From the NCBI RefSeq assembly GCF_902459655.1, contig NZ_CABPSB010000006.1:124001-188000 (forward strand): a DNA stretch of 64,000 nt. The letters run 5' to 3'. The stretch is from Pandoraea anhela (GTDB lineage Bacteria > Pseudomonadota > Gammaproteobacteria > Burkholderiales > Burkholderiaceae). Positions 1 to 7,953 of the stretch are shown piece by piece; positions within the stretch are counted from its first letter, which is position 1; each line of letters starts with the position of its first letter. Under the pieces are notes generated by a model, which searched no databases, was not told the DNA's origin, and saw nothing but the letters and a program-made list of their open reading frames with translations. The position numbers were made by a program, and so were the translations under genes.

Positions 1-3000
1 TTCGTCGTCGGGGGACTCTGAGGGACCATTGACGAGCTGACCTATGGCCGCAAGCCACGGCACCCGCGCAGCCGGCTTCTTGAAACCGTGTCCAGCCCAT
101 GGTTGGTGGGGGCCAAGTCCCGCCCGGGCTTCGGAACCGCCATTCCCATTCGCATAAGCCTCGCCAAGCTTTCGTAGATCATGCCTGTCAAAAACTTCCT
201 GCCAAGCTTGAACGCCTTCAGCGTCGTCGAGCAGCTCTTGGTCGGAAGCAGACGCGGAGCCTGCATCCGAGGTATGAACATAGACCTGCGAGTAGCCGCG
301 GAGCGAAATCTCCACGTCGCCTTCGCGCAGCTTCGCCCTCGCCCGCTCCATGAGACCCGTCATGCCAGGCGGGATCTCGGCGTCGATAAGCATATCCGCC
401 AAGCGAGCGAGCCACACGTCGCGATCGAGGCGACCCGGGTCGCCAAAGAGAGCCTCCCGGAACATGCCCAACGTTGACAGGAGTTGGTCCTTAGAATCAC
501 GGCGGGCCTTAGCCAGTCCATCTGCCCCAACATACTTCGACTCTACGATCGAAATAACGATACGGATACCCTCGTCTCGCTCTTCGACATTAAGTGCAAG
601 GATGTCGGCGATGCGGCTTTCAGGTTGTGACAGCCAGCTCGCGTAGTCGTCGAGCAGAAAGTATGCAGTCAGTACTTGACAACCAGCGGCGGAAGCCTTG
701 AACTCCTCTGACAGCAAGTAGCGGCTGAGGACCAAGCCGATCATCTCGCCTGCAGAGACACCGCGCTTAGCCGCGCGAAGCACAATGTCACCGGAAATAG
801 AAAGCGCGTCGCGCTTCGCCTTGGCGGCCGCAGCCTCAAGTTGTTCGGGATCGAGCTGAAGATTCAGCTCTTCCAAACGACGGCGCACAAGCACGCCGAG
901 TAGCCGTAGCTCAGAGGTCGAGCTGACGATCATGTTGCGGCCGTTGGTCGAGCCACGACGGTAGCGTACCACCGTGATGTCGTTGTGTTGGAGCTGACGT
1001 TTATCGAGCAGCTCATCGTAGGTCGCCACCCATTCTGCTAGATCGTGCGCGTCCTTGATCATGCCAGCCAAGGCGGCGCTTTGAAGCGAGATACGACGCG
1101 CGGGCAGGTATCTCTCGTCGGGCGAAGCATCGGTTTCGCGGTCGACAGCCGCAACGGCGGAGACATAAGCCCAGCCCGACGCGGTCTGCCAAGGGCATGT
1201 CAAAAATGTCGTCGATTTGAGTTCGTTCTCGCCCGAGACACTACGATAGGACCATCGCGATGGGGCATGGTCCAAGTTGGGACGGTCGTTGGTCCACGGA
1301 ACCGGGAGCCATTCCGACTGTGCCGCACGGGCGACCACGTCATGCAAGAAAGCCACGTCGAAGGCTTTAAATCCCTGCTCACTTTCGCCGGGTGTAGCCG
1401 AGATCGGAGTCACGGAAATGCGCAACTTCGAGATGAAATTGTCGCTCGTCTCGCTAACCACTGGCAGGTCAGGATCATCGCCAGCCTTGTTCACCAGCTC
1501 GCCATAAACGCTTCGAAGCTTGGCCGGATCCGAGTGGCGCACCGACACGCTGCATTGGAGCTTTCCATCGGCTTGAATCGACGAGAGCTCCCGTACAGTC
1601 GCAAGGGGCAACTCTGCGGCATCGGCGTTGTAGAGCACTACGCTCAGATTGGAGGCCTCATGCGGCTGCAATCCGACGTAGCGCTCCAAAAGTTCGCGTG
1701 CTTGCTTTGCGGCGGCGGCTGGTTCGACATCGGTCATCGCCTCTTCGGTGCCGCGTGTGGGCGACTCCAAAAGACTATAGCCGTTGACCGTGCTGCTTTC
1801 CGAGACGAGCGCTGAGGTACTCGTGCGCTTGAGGATAGCGATCTCAGGATAAAACGGGTGTGCAATCTCGTCGGAGAGCTCCCGCATAAAGATTTCTCGG
1901 TCGCCATAGAGAATGCTGTCGCTTGACAGCAAGTGAGTGGCGAAACTTGCCACGCGCCGGGACTTCACCGCTAGCGCCTTCATGCGCTCAGGATGCCACG
2001 GAGGGATGATCAACGCTGGATTGTCGCCAGCCACGCGCACTGTACCAACCGAGAGGACCTCGGAGACCAAGCGCGAACGGCAAACATCACCGCGTGCATG
2101 AGCCATCAAGGACGTCAGCAATGCGCCAAAGGACTCCGCCTGGCGCATAACAGCCTCGCCATGCACGCCCGTGGACACGAAGTCCTCCAACGCCTTGATG
2201 TACTGCTCTTCAAACTCGTCCCACGCGCCTCGAATCTCGTCGCGTTGCTGTGGTGTGATTCGGCCATCCTCCGAAAGCTCCTTGATTCGCCCTTTTATAT
2301 CCTGGCGAAGGCTGCGCAGCTTGTTAGCCGCGGGGACTAGCGAACCGGCATCTGTGGAATAAGTAGCCTCTAGGGTCCCGGTGTCGAGTAGCGAGACGTT
2401 TTGGACGCCGCCTTTCTTGCTCACGAGCCTGCGGGAAACCTCAGTGCAACCGACGCCGCCCTTCTCAAGGAGGCGGCGCATGTCGGCAACCATCGACAAG
2501 CCTATCGATGTTGACTTGTAGCTCCACAAGAGTTGGGTCTTGGCCAACATCGTTTCTTTGCCGTTCGCGATCTGCACCAACGCGACATCGAACTTGATCT
2601 GCAACGCTGCCCGTGAAAGCGAGGCGTTCGGTCGAATCTTGCTCTTCTTGTCGTTGCGCAGTTCCTTTTCCTTGGCGAAAAAGGCTTCGTAGTCAAAGAG
2701 CGGGTCGGGCAAATTCGCGTTGCCAAGCCGCTCGACCTTCCAATCCGCCCTTGAACCCATCAGCTCCTTCAAGCCGCGGTACATCGCTGAGAAGTAGGTC
2801 CCAGCGTCGTAGTTGAAGCGCTCGCGCCACTCCTTACGCCCTTTGGTGACCGTAAAGCGCAAGATGCGCTCACCCTCTGGATCACGAAGGCCCGCATGTA
2901 GGCTATTGACTACACGTGCAAAGCCGTCAAAGAAATCGTTGCACTCGATGGGTTTGCCATACAAGGCCTTTTCCCAACGGGCACAGAGCTTCGCGTCTTG

Positions 3001-4086
3001 CTCGAGCAATCGGCGATGCTTGACGAAGAACGCCTCGTCTTCCTCATTAAAGTCAGAACGGCGTTCGCGCGATTTCAGGTCATCCAGGAGGGTGCGACTC
3101 TCCGCATCGAGGGAGTTCTCCTGATCGCAGTCGTGGTCGAAGAACCGGATTGTAGAGTCTGCCAAACCAAACTGCTTTTCCTTGGGCTTGTCGAAGGCCA
3201 AGTAAACGCCGTCACTTTCCCATTCGAATTGCGCCAGTGTCGTGGCCGCCTCTTGATCGCCGGCGGGAGCGGCAGTGAATTCCTCCAAGGCCTGCCGCGC
3301 ACCATCGGTAATATCCGACTCGTTAGCTTTGATGCGCTCTAAAAGCTCTTCAGCGTCGAGCAACTGGCCGTTCTGCCTTAGCTTCTTGAGCAGTGGCCCG
3401 CGCTGTGTGAAAAGTTTGATGAAGGCCTTCTGCCACGGCTTGCGTGTCATCCCGAACGTCTTGGCGTTCGAGAAAAAAGAGCTATCCCTAGGAAGCCCCA
3501 CTCGAGGCAGGGCGAAACCGACGGCGTCGCGGATCGCCAAGCCGCGGGTAGACATGGCTTCGACAAGGTCGGAACAAAACTCGCCAAGCTGGACAAGCGA
3601 AAGTTCGGAGGAGGAAAGCAGTCCGCCAATCGCAGCATGAAATACTGCGCGGTCGTCCGGGACTGGCGAAAGGCCGCCCGCATACAACGCAGCCTCCACC
3701 CACGGCTCGGGGTCGGCGCGCATCTCTTTGGCGCCAATTGCCATTACATGGCCCAATGTGTCTGCGAGGTTGTGTTCGTTCCCGTTGGCGGTAAGAATCG
3801 CCGCCTTGGAAGTCACTGCGTTGTTGCGCACATACCCCGCGTTGTGAGAGATCAGGATCTCTGCAGGGAGGCCTTGGCTTTCGACCAACGCCTCTGGAAT
3901 CATAAGCTCCACACGCGCGAACAGTTCGGGATTGGCCAAGACTGCCCGCGCCACTGCGGCAATTTGGCCAGCAGAGAGCTTGTCAAGCCGAAAGAGCGCC
4001 GCAGAATCACCGGGCTGGTCAGGATTCGAAATGCGCTTGGCGAGAATATCTGCGCCGACGCGCCCAATGATGCGATCGGTCAGCAT
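1..4086 (-). CDS. Giant protein of candidate defence operon, PD-(D/E)XK-like motif (partial)
   Basis: Open frame of 1362 codons from ATG at 4086 to the window edge with no stop, so the C-terminus is missing. The start overlaps the stop of the upstream gene (ATGCTGA), which implies translational coupling. The first 1100 residues match nothing I can name. Near the edge is a nuclease-like motif: D1161, then a strand ending E1182-S-K1184, followed by helical Q/L-rich sequence, the layout of PD-(D/E)XK endonucleases. Size and third position after an ATPase gene and a mid-size gene resemble DptH of Dnd restriction systems, whose ATPase domain would lie beyond the edge here. The nuclease call is from motif reading only. 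Confidence is high for the gene, low for the function. Confidence 0.72.
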   Translation of the reverse strand, partial: MLTDRIIGRVGADILAKRISNPDQPGDSAALFRLDKLSAGQIAAVARAVLANPELFARVELMIPEALVESQGLPAEILISHNAGYVRNNAVTSKAAILTANGNEHNLADTLGHVMAIGAKEMRADPEPWVEAALYAGGLSPVPDDRAVFHAAIGGLLSSSELSLVQLGEFCSDLVEAMSTRGLAIRDAVGFALPRVGLPRDSSFFSNAKTFGMTRKPWQKAFIKLFTQRGPLLKKLRQNGQLLDAEELLERIKANESDITDGARQALEEFTAAPAGDQEAATTLAQFEWESDGVYLAFDKPKEKQFGLADSTIRFFDHDCDQENSLDAESRTLLDDLKSRERRSDFNEEDEAFFVKHRRLLEQDAKLCARWEKALYGKPIECNDFFDGFARVVNSLHAGLRDPEGERILRFTVTKGRKEWRERFNYDAGTYFSAMYRGLKELMGSRADWKVERLGNANLPDPLFDYEAFFAKEKELRNDKKSKIRPNASLSRAALQIKFDVALVQIANGKETMLAKTQLLWSYKSTSIGLSMVADMRRLLEKGGVGCTEVSRRLVSKKGGVQNVSLLDTGTLEATYSTDAGSLVPAANKLRSLRQDIKGRIKELSEDGRITPQQRDEIRGAWDEFEEQYIKALEDFVSTGVHGEAVMRQAESFGALLTSLMAHARGDVCRSRLVSEVLSVGTVRVAGDNPALIIPPWHPERMKALAVKSRRVASFATHLLSSDSILYGDREIFMRELSDEIAHPFYPEIAILKRTSTSALVSESSTVNGYSLLESPTRGTEEAMTDVEPAAAAKQARELLERYVGLQPHEASNLSVVLYNADAAELPLATVRELSSIQADGKLQCSVSVRHSDPAKLRSVYGELVNKAGDDPDLPVVSETSDNFISKLRISVTPISATPGESEQGFKAFDVAFLHDVVARAAQSEWLPVPWTNDRPNLDHAPSRWSYRSVSGENELKSTTFLTCPWQTASGWAYVSAVAAVDRETDASPDERYLPARRISLQSAALAGMIKDAHDLAEWVATYDELLDKRQLQHNDITVVRYRRGSTNGRNMIVSSTSELRLLGVLVRRRLEELNLQLDPEQLEAAAAKAKRDALSISGDIVLRAAKRGVSAGEMIGLVLSRYLLSEEFKASAAGCQVLTAYFLLDDYASWLSQPESRIADILALNVEERDEGIRIVISIVESKYVGADGLAKARRDSKDQLLSTLGMFREALFGDPGRLDRDVWLARLADMLIDAEIPPGMTGLMERARAKLREGDVEISLRGYSQVYVHTSDAGSASASDQELLDDAEGVQAWQEVFDRHDLRKLGEAYANGNGGSEARAGLGPHQPWAGHGFKKPAARVPWLAAIGQLVNGPSESPDDE

Positions 4087-5633
4087 TCCGCCTCTCCCTT
4101 GAACGCGAACGGATTTTCAACAAACGAGCAGGAATCAGAAAGCCTCCGGACCAAACCCAATCCAACAAGTCTGGCTTCGAGGTTGTCTCGGTTCTCGCTG
4201 AGCTCCTCCTGGTCAACCAGCTTGGCATCGACCAAGCGCACACCTTCTGCGTCACCCAACACTAGACCATAGCGCCGCTTGGCTTCAGCAAGAAACTCAT
4301 CGAATTGCATGCGATCTTCCACGATCGCGACCACAATCGACTTGAGCAACCTGTCATTGGGCGCGTACCGTGTTCGGCGAGATAGCCGTCGTGAACTGAG
4401 TCCGATCGCACGCGACCAAGACGCGTGAATCTTCCCGACGTGCTGTTCGTGGCGTGCGAGTGCGAGCTCAACGAGATCTCCAACGAGGACGTCTGGACTC
4501 TTTCCGGTGTAGTCCTCGTCGTCGCCGCCATCTAGTGACGGCCACTGGAAGCGTTCGCGCATAAGCTTTACTCGCTCAGCCTCCGGGAATTCACTCGAGG
4601 CAGCGTCGTTCCAGAGAGGATCCTGCCGAACTGACTCGACATATGCGCGCACTGCCTTAGCAGGCAACCCTTGGTTGAACTGGTAGCTATCGCCCGAGAG
4701 TGCTCTAACCTTCGTGCGCTCCTTGGAAACGATTTCGCAGACGATCTCAACGGGATCGTCGTCACCCGCGATCCGCTTGGCCCGCTCGAGAAAGTAAAGG
4801 AGCATATTCAGGCCAGATATGGCAATTAGGTGCTCCAAGGCATCGTAGATCGGCATGTCCCTGCCGAGAATGGATAGCCAGTCTTCACAAATCCGGTCAA
4901 ACCGAGCGTTGGCAACCTCGGGCAAATAGCCGGAAGACCGCGGGTCGTCGGCTAGCTGAGGTGCACCTTGCAGTGCACGCGCCAGTCGATTCATCGGAGC
5001 CTCGCGGTCGAATAGGCGCCTCGCCAAGGTGTCGCCGAGCTCCGCTCCCCGTTTCGCTCGCGCCAGCATTAGATATAGCAGCTCGCCAGTGCGCGCGAAA
5101 AAGCGGCGGTCGTTACTCATCTTGCCGCGCGAGTCAATTTCCAAGTCCTCGTAGAGGGCATCGGGACCGAAAGGGAAGACGAATTTCGAACTCCAACGCT
5201 TATTGCTACGGGACTCGAATGAGGAGGAGCGCAACAGCTCGATAGCCTTCGCAAAATCGTCGAAGTTTGAGAACGAGTGACGCAGGTAGACCATGTCGTC
5301 GTCGCCGTTACCCGTCTTGCCCTGGTCAAACTTCTCAAACCACTGCTTCCATTTCTCTGCGTCTGGCAGGGCGCTTTCGGCAATGGATTCGACGTAAGGG
5401 TTGTTGAAGAGTAGGCCGCGCAGCCGGATTTGACGTTGCGGTTGAAATTTGACCGCGCCACCCAAGCCTTCTTGAGGGCGTAGAGGCTTGCCCAGGTTCG
5501 AACCGAGCACGCCGAAAAACTCGAGCACAGTCAAATGCGGAAGCTGCTCGTCGTAGAGGCGGTGGCCCCAGATGTTCTCGTCGACGCAAAAGTCGACGTT
5601 CTTGATCTCTGGGCGCTTGATGATCTCGCTCAT
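4080..5633 (-). CDS. Conserved protein of unknown function, second gene of ATPase-led defence-like trio
   Basis: 517 residues, soluble, no signal peptide or membrane segment. Its ATG overlaps the upstream ATPase stop by 4 nt (ATGA), and its own stop overlaps the start of the giant downstream gene, so the three form one translational unit. Distinctive segments include KRWSSKFVFPFGPDALYEDL (about residue 145) and DRRFFARTGELLYLML (about 175-190), which look like the core of a conserved family. I see no catalytic motif I would trust. By position it corresponds to DptG in dptFGH operons, but I cannot confirm homology. A structural or adaptor role between the ATPase and the giant protein is inference. 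Confidence 0.75.
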   Translation of the reverse strand: MSEIIKRPEIKNVDFCVDENIWGHRLYDEQLPHLTVLEFFGVLGSNLGKPLRPQEGLGGAVKFQPQRQIRLRGLLFNNPYVESIAESALPDAEKWKQWFEKFDQGKTGNGDDDMVYLRHSFSNFDDFAKAIELLRSSSFESRSNKRWSSKFVFPFGPDALYEDLEIDSRGKMSNDRRFFARTGELLYLMLARAKRGAELGDTLARRLFDREAPMNRLARALQGAPQLADDPRSSGYLPEVANARFDRICEDWLSILGRDMPIYDALEHLIAISGLNMLLYFLERAKRIAGDDDPVEIVCEIVSKERTKVRALSGDSYQFNQGLPAKAVRAYVESVRQDPLWNDAASSEFPEAERVKLMRERFQWPSLDGGDDEDYTGKSPDVLVGDLVELALARHEQHVGKIHASWSRAIGLSSRRLSRRTRYAPNDRLLKSIVVAIVEDRMQFDEFLAEAKRRYGLVLGDAEGVRLVDAKLVDQEELSENRDNLEARLVGLGLVRRLSDSCSFVENPFAFKGEAEC

Positions 5634-7537
5634 ACTGGGGATCTCACAGTTACGGGACGAGCAAAGCCACGGCCTCCCGGTTCGATGTCAATGAAATTCA
5701 GCGTGAGCGCGGACGCTTCTCCACCGAGCTCGTCGTCGTCGCCAGCGAGCCTTGCGTTGCGAACAATCTCCGCCTTTCGAAGCAATTTCGCCTTAAAGGC
5801 CAACAGATCTTCGAGGCACTCATTGGAGAAGCTCGCTGGCAACGCGCCGGCTGCTACAAGCGACAGGAACTCGTGACGGATAGGAGTGAGATCAAATGCA
5901 ACGGAATTCCCGGGACCGGGCGAGAGCGAAACATCGAGCTGCGGGCGGCCAGTTCCTTCGTCGAGCTTGATTGCCATGCCAACCCCGCCCTGCCGACGGG
6001 ATGGCGTCTCATGGTCGCAGAGCACGCTAACGCGGCTTTGCGTGAAGCCTCCGGAGCTGGCAATGAAGATACGATCGACATTTTCCAACAGCAAGCCGGT
6101 CATGACGCGATTAAGCCCCTTGGCGATGCGCCCACGGACCGTTTCGCTGACTGGTTTCTTAGACTTCAACGATTCGATCATGTCCAAGTAGTCGCCAGCG
6201 AAGTGGAAAGCGGTCATGGACCAGCGGGGGTAGCCGGCCTCAGTGTCCGGCACGGTGAAATAGAGCCGGCGGCGCTGGGCCTCAAGCATTTCCAAGAACT
6301 CGGATGAGCCGCCTTCAAGACGAGCACCCTCGTACCCCTCCAAATATGCGTTTTGGGCAGCACGAAAGGTTGGAGTTGCTCCGTAAACTTGGTCGCCACC
6401 AACTAGCCGATTAAAGTCGGCCTGAAGCCGAGAATCGTCCTTTCCGTAGACTAAGAGGCCGTCAGCTGCGTTGGTGGTTTCCTCGCCTACGCCGAAGCTG
6501 GCCATTGCCTTGAAGACGGGACGATCAGAAGCTCTCCGCTTCGGCAGATTTGCACCGAATGCATTGGCATAGATACTCGCTTTGCCGATGTTGCCGCCAT
6601 CTACGATCTTGGCCACGTCCGCGCAAGTCATCAGGTTCTCCTTGGCATCTTTAGCATCGGAGTAGCCCAAGACCATGTTCGAGCACAGAGCAAGCAGGTC
6701 GCGAACGGGAAGATGAAGTCCGTTGAGCCGCGCGATCTCAATCAAGTCACCTAAACGGCGTGCAAGCTGCCCATCATCGGATTCACCGAGGAGCCTGCGA
6801 CGGTTTTCATCAATGGGGCAGACCTTACCTGCTGACTTGAGCGAGCAACGCTTGCAATTATCCCACTCGGGGTGACCCGCTACCGCTTTGGCGACTTCTT
6901 CCAGCGTCTTTCGACTAGTTGTGCGGCTAAGGTCGAATACAGCGAGCCGATGGGGTGACGGACCCGCTTGCAAAAATCGCTCTTGCAGGGGCTTGCGAAG
7001 CGGGTGTATCCGGTCTTGCCGCTTTCCCAAATCACGCAAGCGGTCGAGCAATTGGCCGTGGTTTGCAGCCAGGATAACCACCTCGGAGTCGTCGCTTCCC
7101 AATACAGACTTCTCAAGCCGCTGCAACGGCAGATCGCTCTCCTCGCCGTTAAACTCGGAGAGGTCCTTTATAAAAACAGCTAAACGACCGTCTGTAAGTC
7201 TGAGCTCCTTGATGTTGCCCTTGCTCGACCACTCTTTCGGATCGCCTCTCAATCTCGTCCACAACGCGCGACAGTGATAGGTTTTGCCGTCGCCTGCAGT
7301 ACCAGCGATCAAGATGGAACCCGGAATCTTGGAAGCGACATGCTCCTCCATCGCATCCAGCAACGGTGTCGATAAGCCAATGGGCTGTACTTTGGCCCTT
7401 GCGAGCGCACCTGCCACGTACTCGTCGAACATCGTTAAGTTGTTTGGTGTCGGGCCATAGCTTCGAAGAAATCGAACCCAAGCTGCTGAAGGCAGTGCGT
7501 ACGAGCTCGCATCCCCCTGCTGTTCAGAATCAATCAT
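5630..7537 (-). CDS. AAA-like P-loop ATPase, first gene of the defence-like trio
   Basis: 635 residues from ATG 7537, chosen because a strong ribosome site (GAGGGAGA) lies 5 nt upstream; an in-frame start 10 codons earlier has none. Walker A is GTAGDGKT at residues 79-86. A hydrophobic strand ending KDLSE (about 124-128) is the Walker B candidate, and VVILAANH (153-160) resembles sensor 1. Cys228, Cys231 and Cys240 could form a small metal site. The layout (N-terminal P-loop, followed by two tightly overlapping genes) matches DptF-type restriction ATPases; this is inference from order and motif. It is separated from the upstream methyltransferase gene by about 416 bp, so it probably has its own promoter. 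Confidence 0.78.
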   Translation of the reverse strand: MIDSEQQGDASSYALPSAAWVRFLRSYGPTPNNLTMFDEYVAGALARAKVQPIGLSTPLLDAMEEHVASKIPGSILIAGTAGDGKTYHCRALWTRLRGDPKEWSSKGNIKELRLTDGRLAVFIKDLSEFNGEESDLPLQRLEKSVLGSDDSEVVILAANHGQLLDRLRDLGKRQDRIHPLRKPLQERFLQAGPSPHRLAVFDLSRTTSRKTLEEVAKAVAGHPEWDNCKRCSLKSAGKVCPIDENRRRLLGESDDGQLARRLGDLIEIARLNGLHLPVRDLLALCSNMVLGYSDAKDAKENLMTCADVAKIVDGGNIGKASIYANAFGANLPKRRASDRPVFKAMASFGVGEETTNAADGLLVYGKDDSRLQADFNRLVGGDQVYGATPTFRAAQNAYLEGYEGARLEGGSSEFLEMLEAQRRRLYFTVPDTEAGYPRWSMTAFHFAGDYLDMIESLKSKKPVSETVRGRIAKGLNRVMTGLLLENVDRIFIASSGGFTQSRVSVLCDHETPSRRQGGVGMAIKLDEGTGRPQLDVSLSPGPGNSVAFDLTPIRHEFLSLVAAGALPASFSNECLEDLLAFKAKLLRKAEIVRNARLAGDDDELGGEASALTLNFIDIEPGGRGFARPVTVRSPV

Positions 7538-7953
7538 ATTGGTCTCCCTCGGGGTTACCCGACGCAACGCCTGATATAGACGCGCCTGTGCGGCCGCGGA
7601 GGCATGAGCGCGACGGGGTATAAGTTGTAAATATCGACCGGTGGATGCAAAAGGGCTGCCAATTGGACGTTCACTAACAGAATTTCAGGGGCCCGGAGCT
7701 TCTTGCCGCCGCCGAAAAGACGGCGGCGGCAACAAGATCTCCTTATGCATTTTGAATCCCCGCACCAGTAACTTATTATCGGCCGTAAACGGCAATTCTT
7801 TCATAGGTTGCCATCCTTGCACAGCGTCGAACGCGCAAATGCTACTCGCTCAGAGCTTTTTCCGGCGACGAGGCTTGATGTTCTAGGGGCACGCAACGGC
7901 ACAACACCGTCATCAATCGGATTCAGTCCTGCTCCGCCTCGACGGTGGCCCCG
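7538..7953 (-). other. Intergenic gap between methyltransferase and ATPase genes with a perfect 12-bp hairpin
   Basis: No credible reading frame in 416 bp. The main structure is a perfect inverted repeat, 7703-7714 with 7721-7732 (arms TTGCCGCCGCCG, 6-nt loop), with no U-tract on either strand. It probably serves as a transcript-processing or attenuating hairpin between the first gene and the coupled trio. The rest should hold the promoter of the ATPase gene; I could not place -35/-10 boxes with confidence. Confidence 0.5.

Noticed and set aside
1-4086. Calling the giant protein DptH outright
   Set aside because: Domain order is suggestive, but no sequence motif specific to DptH was verified and the ATPase part lies outside the window.
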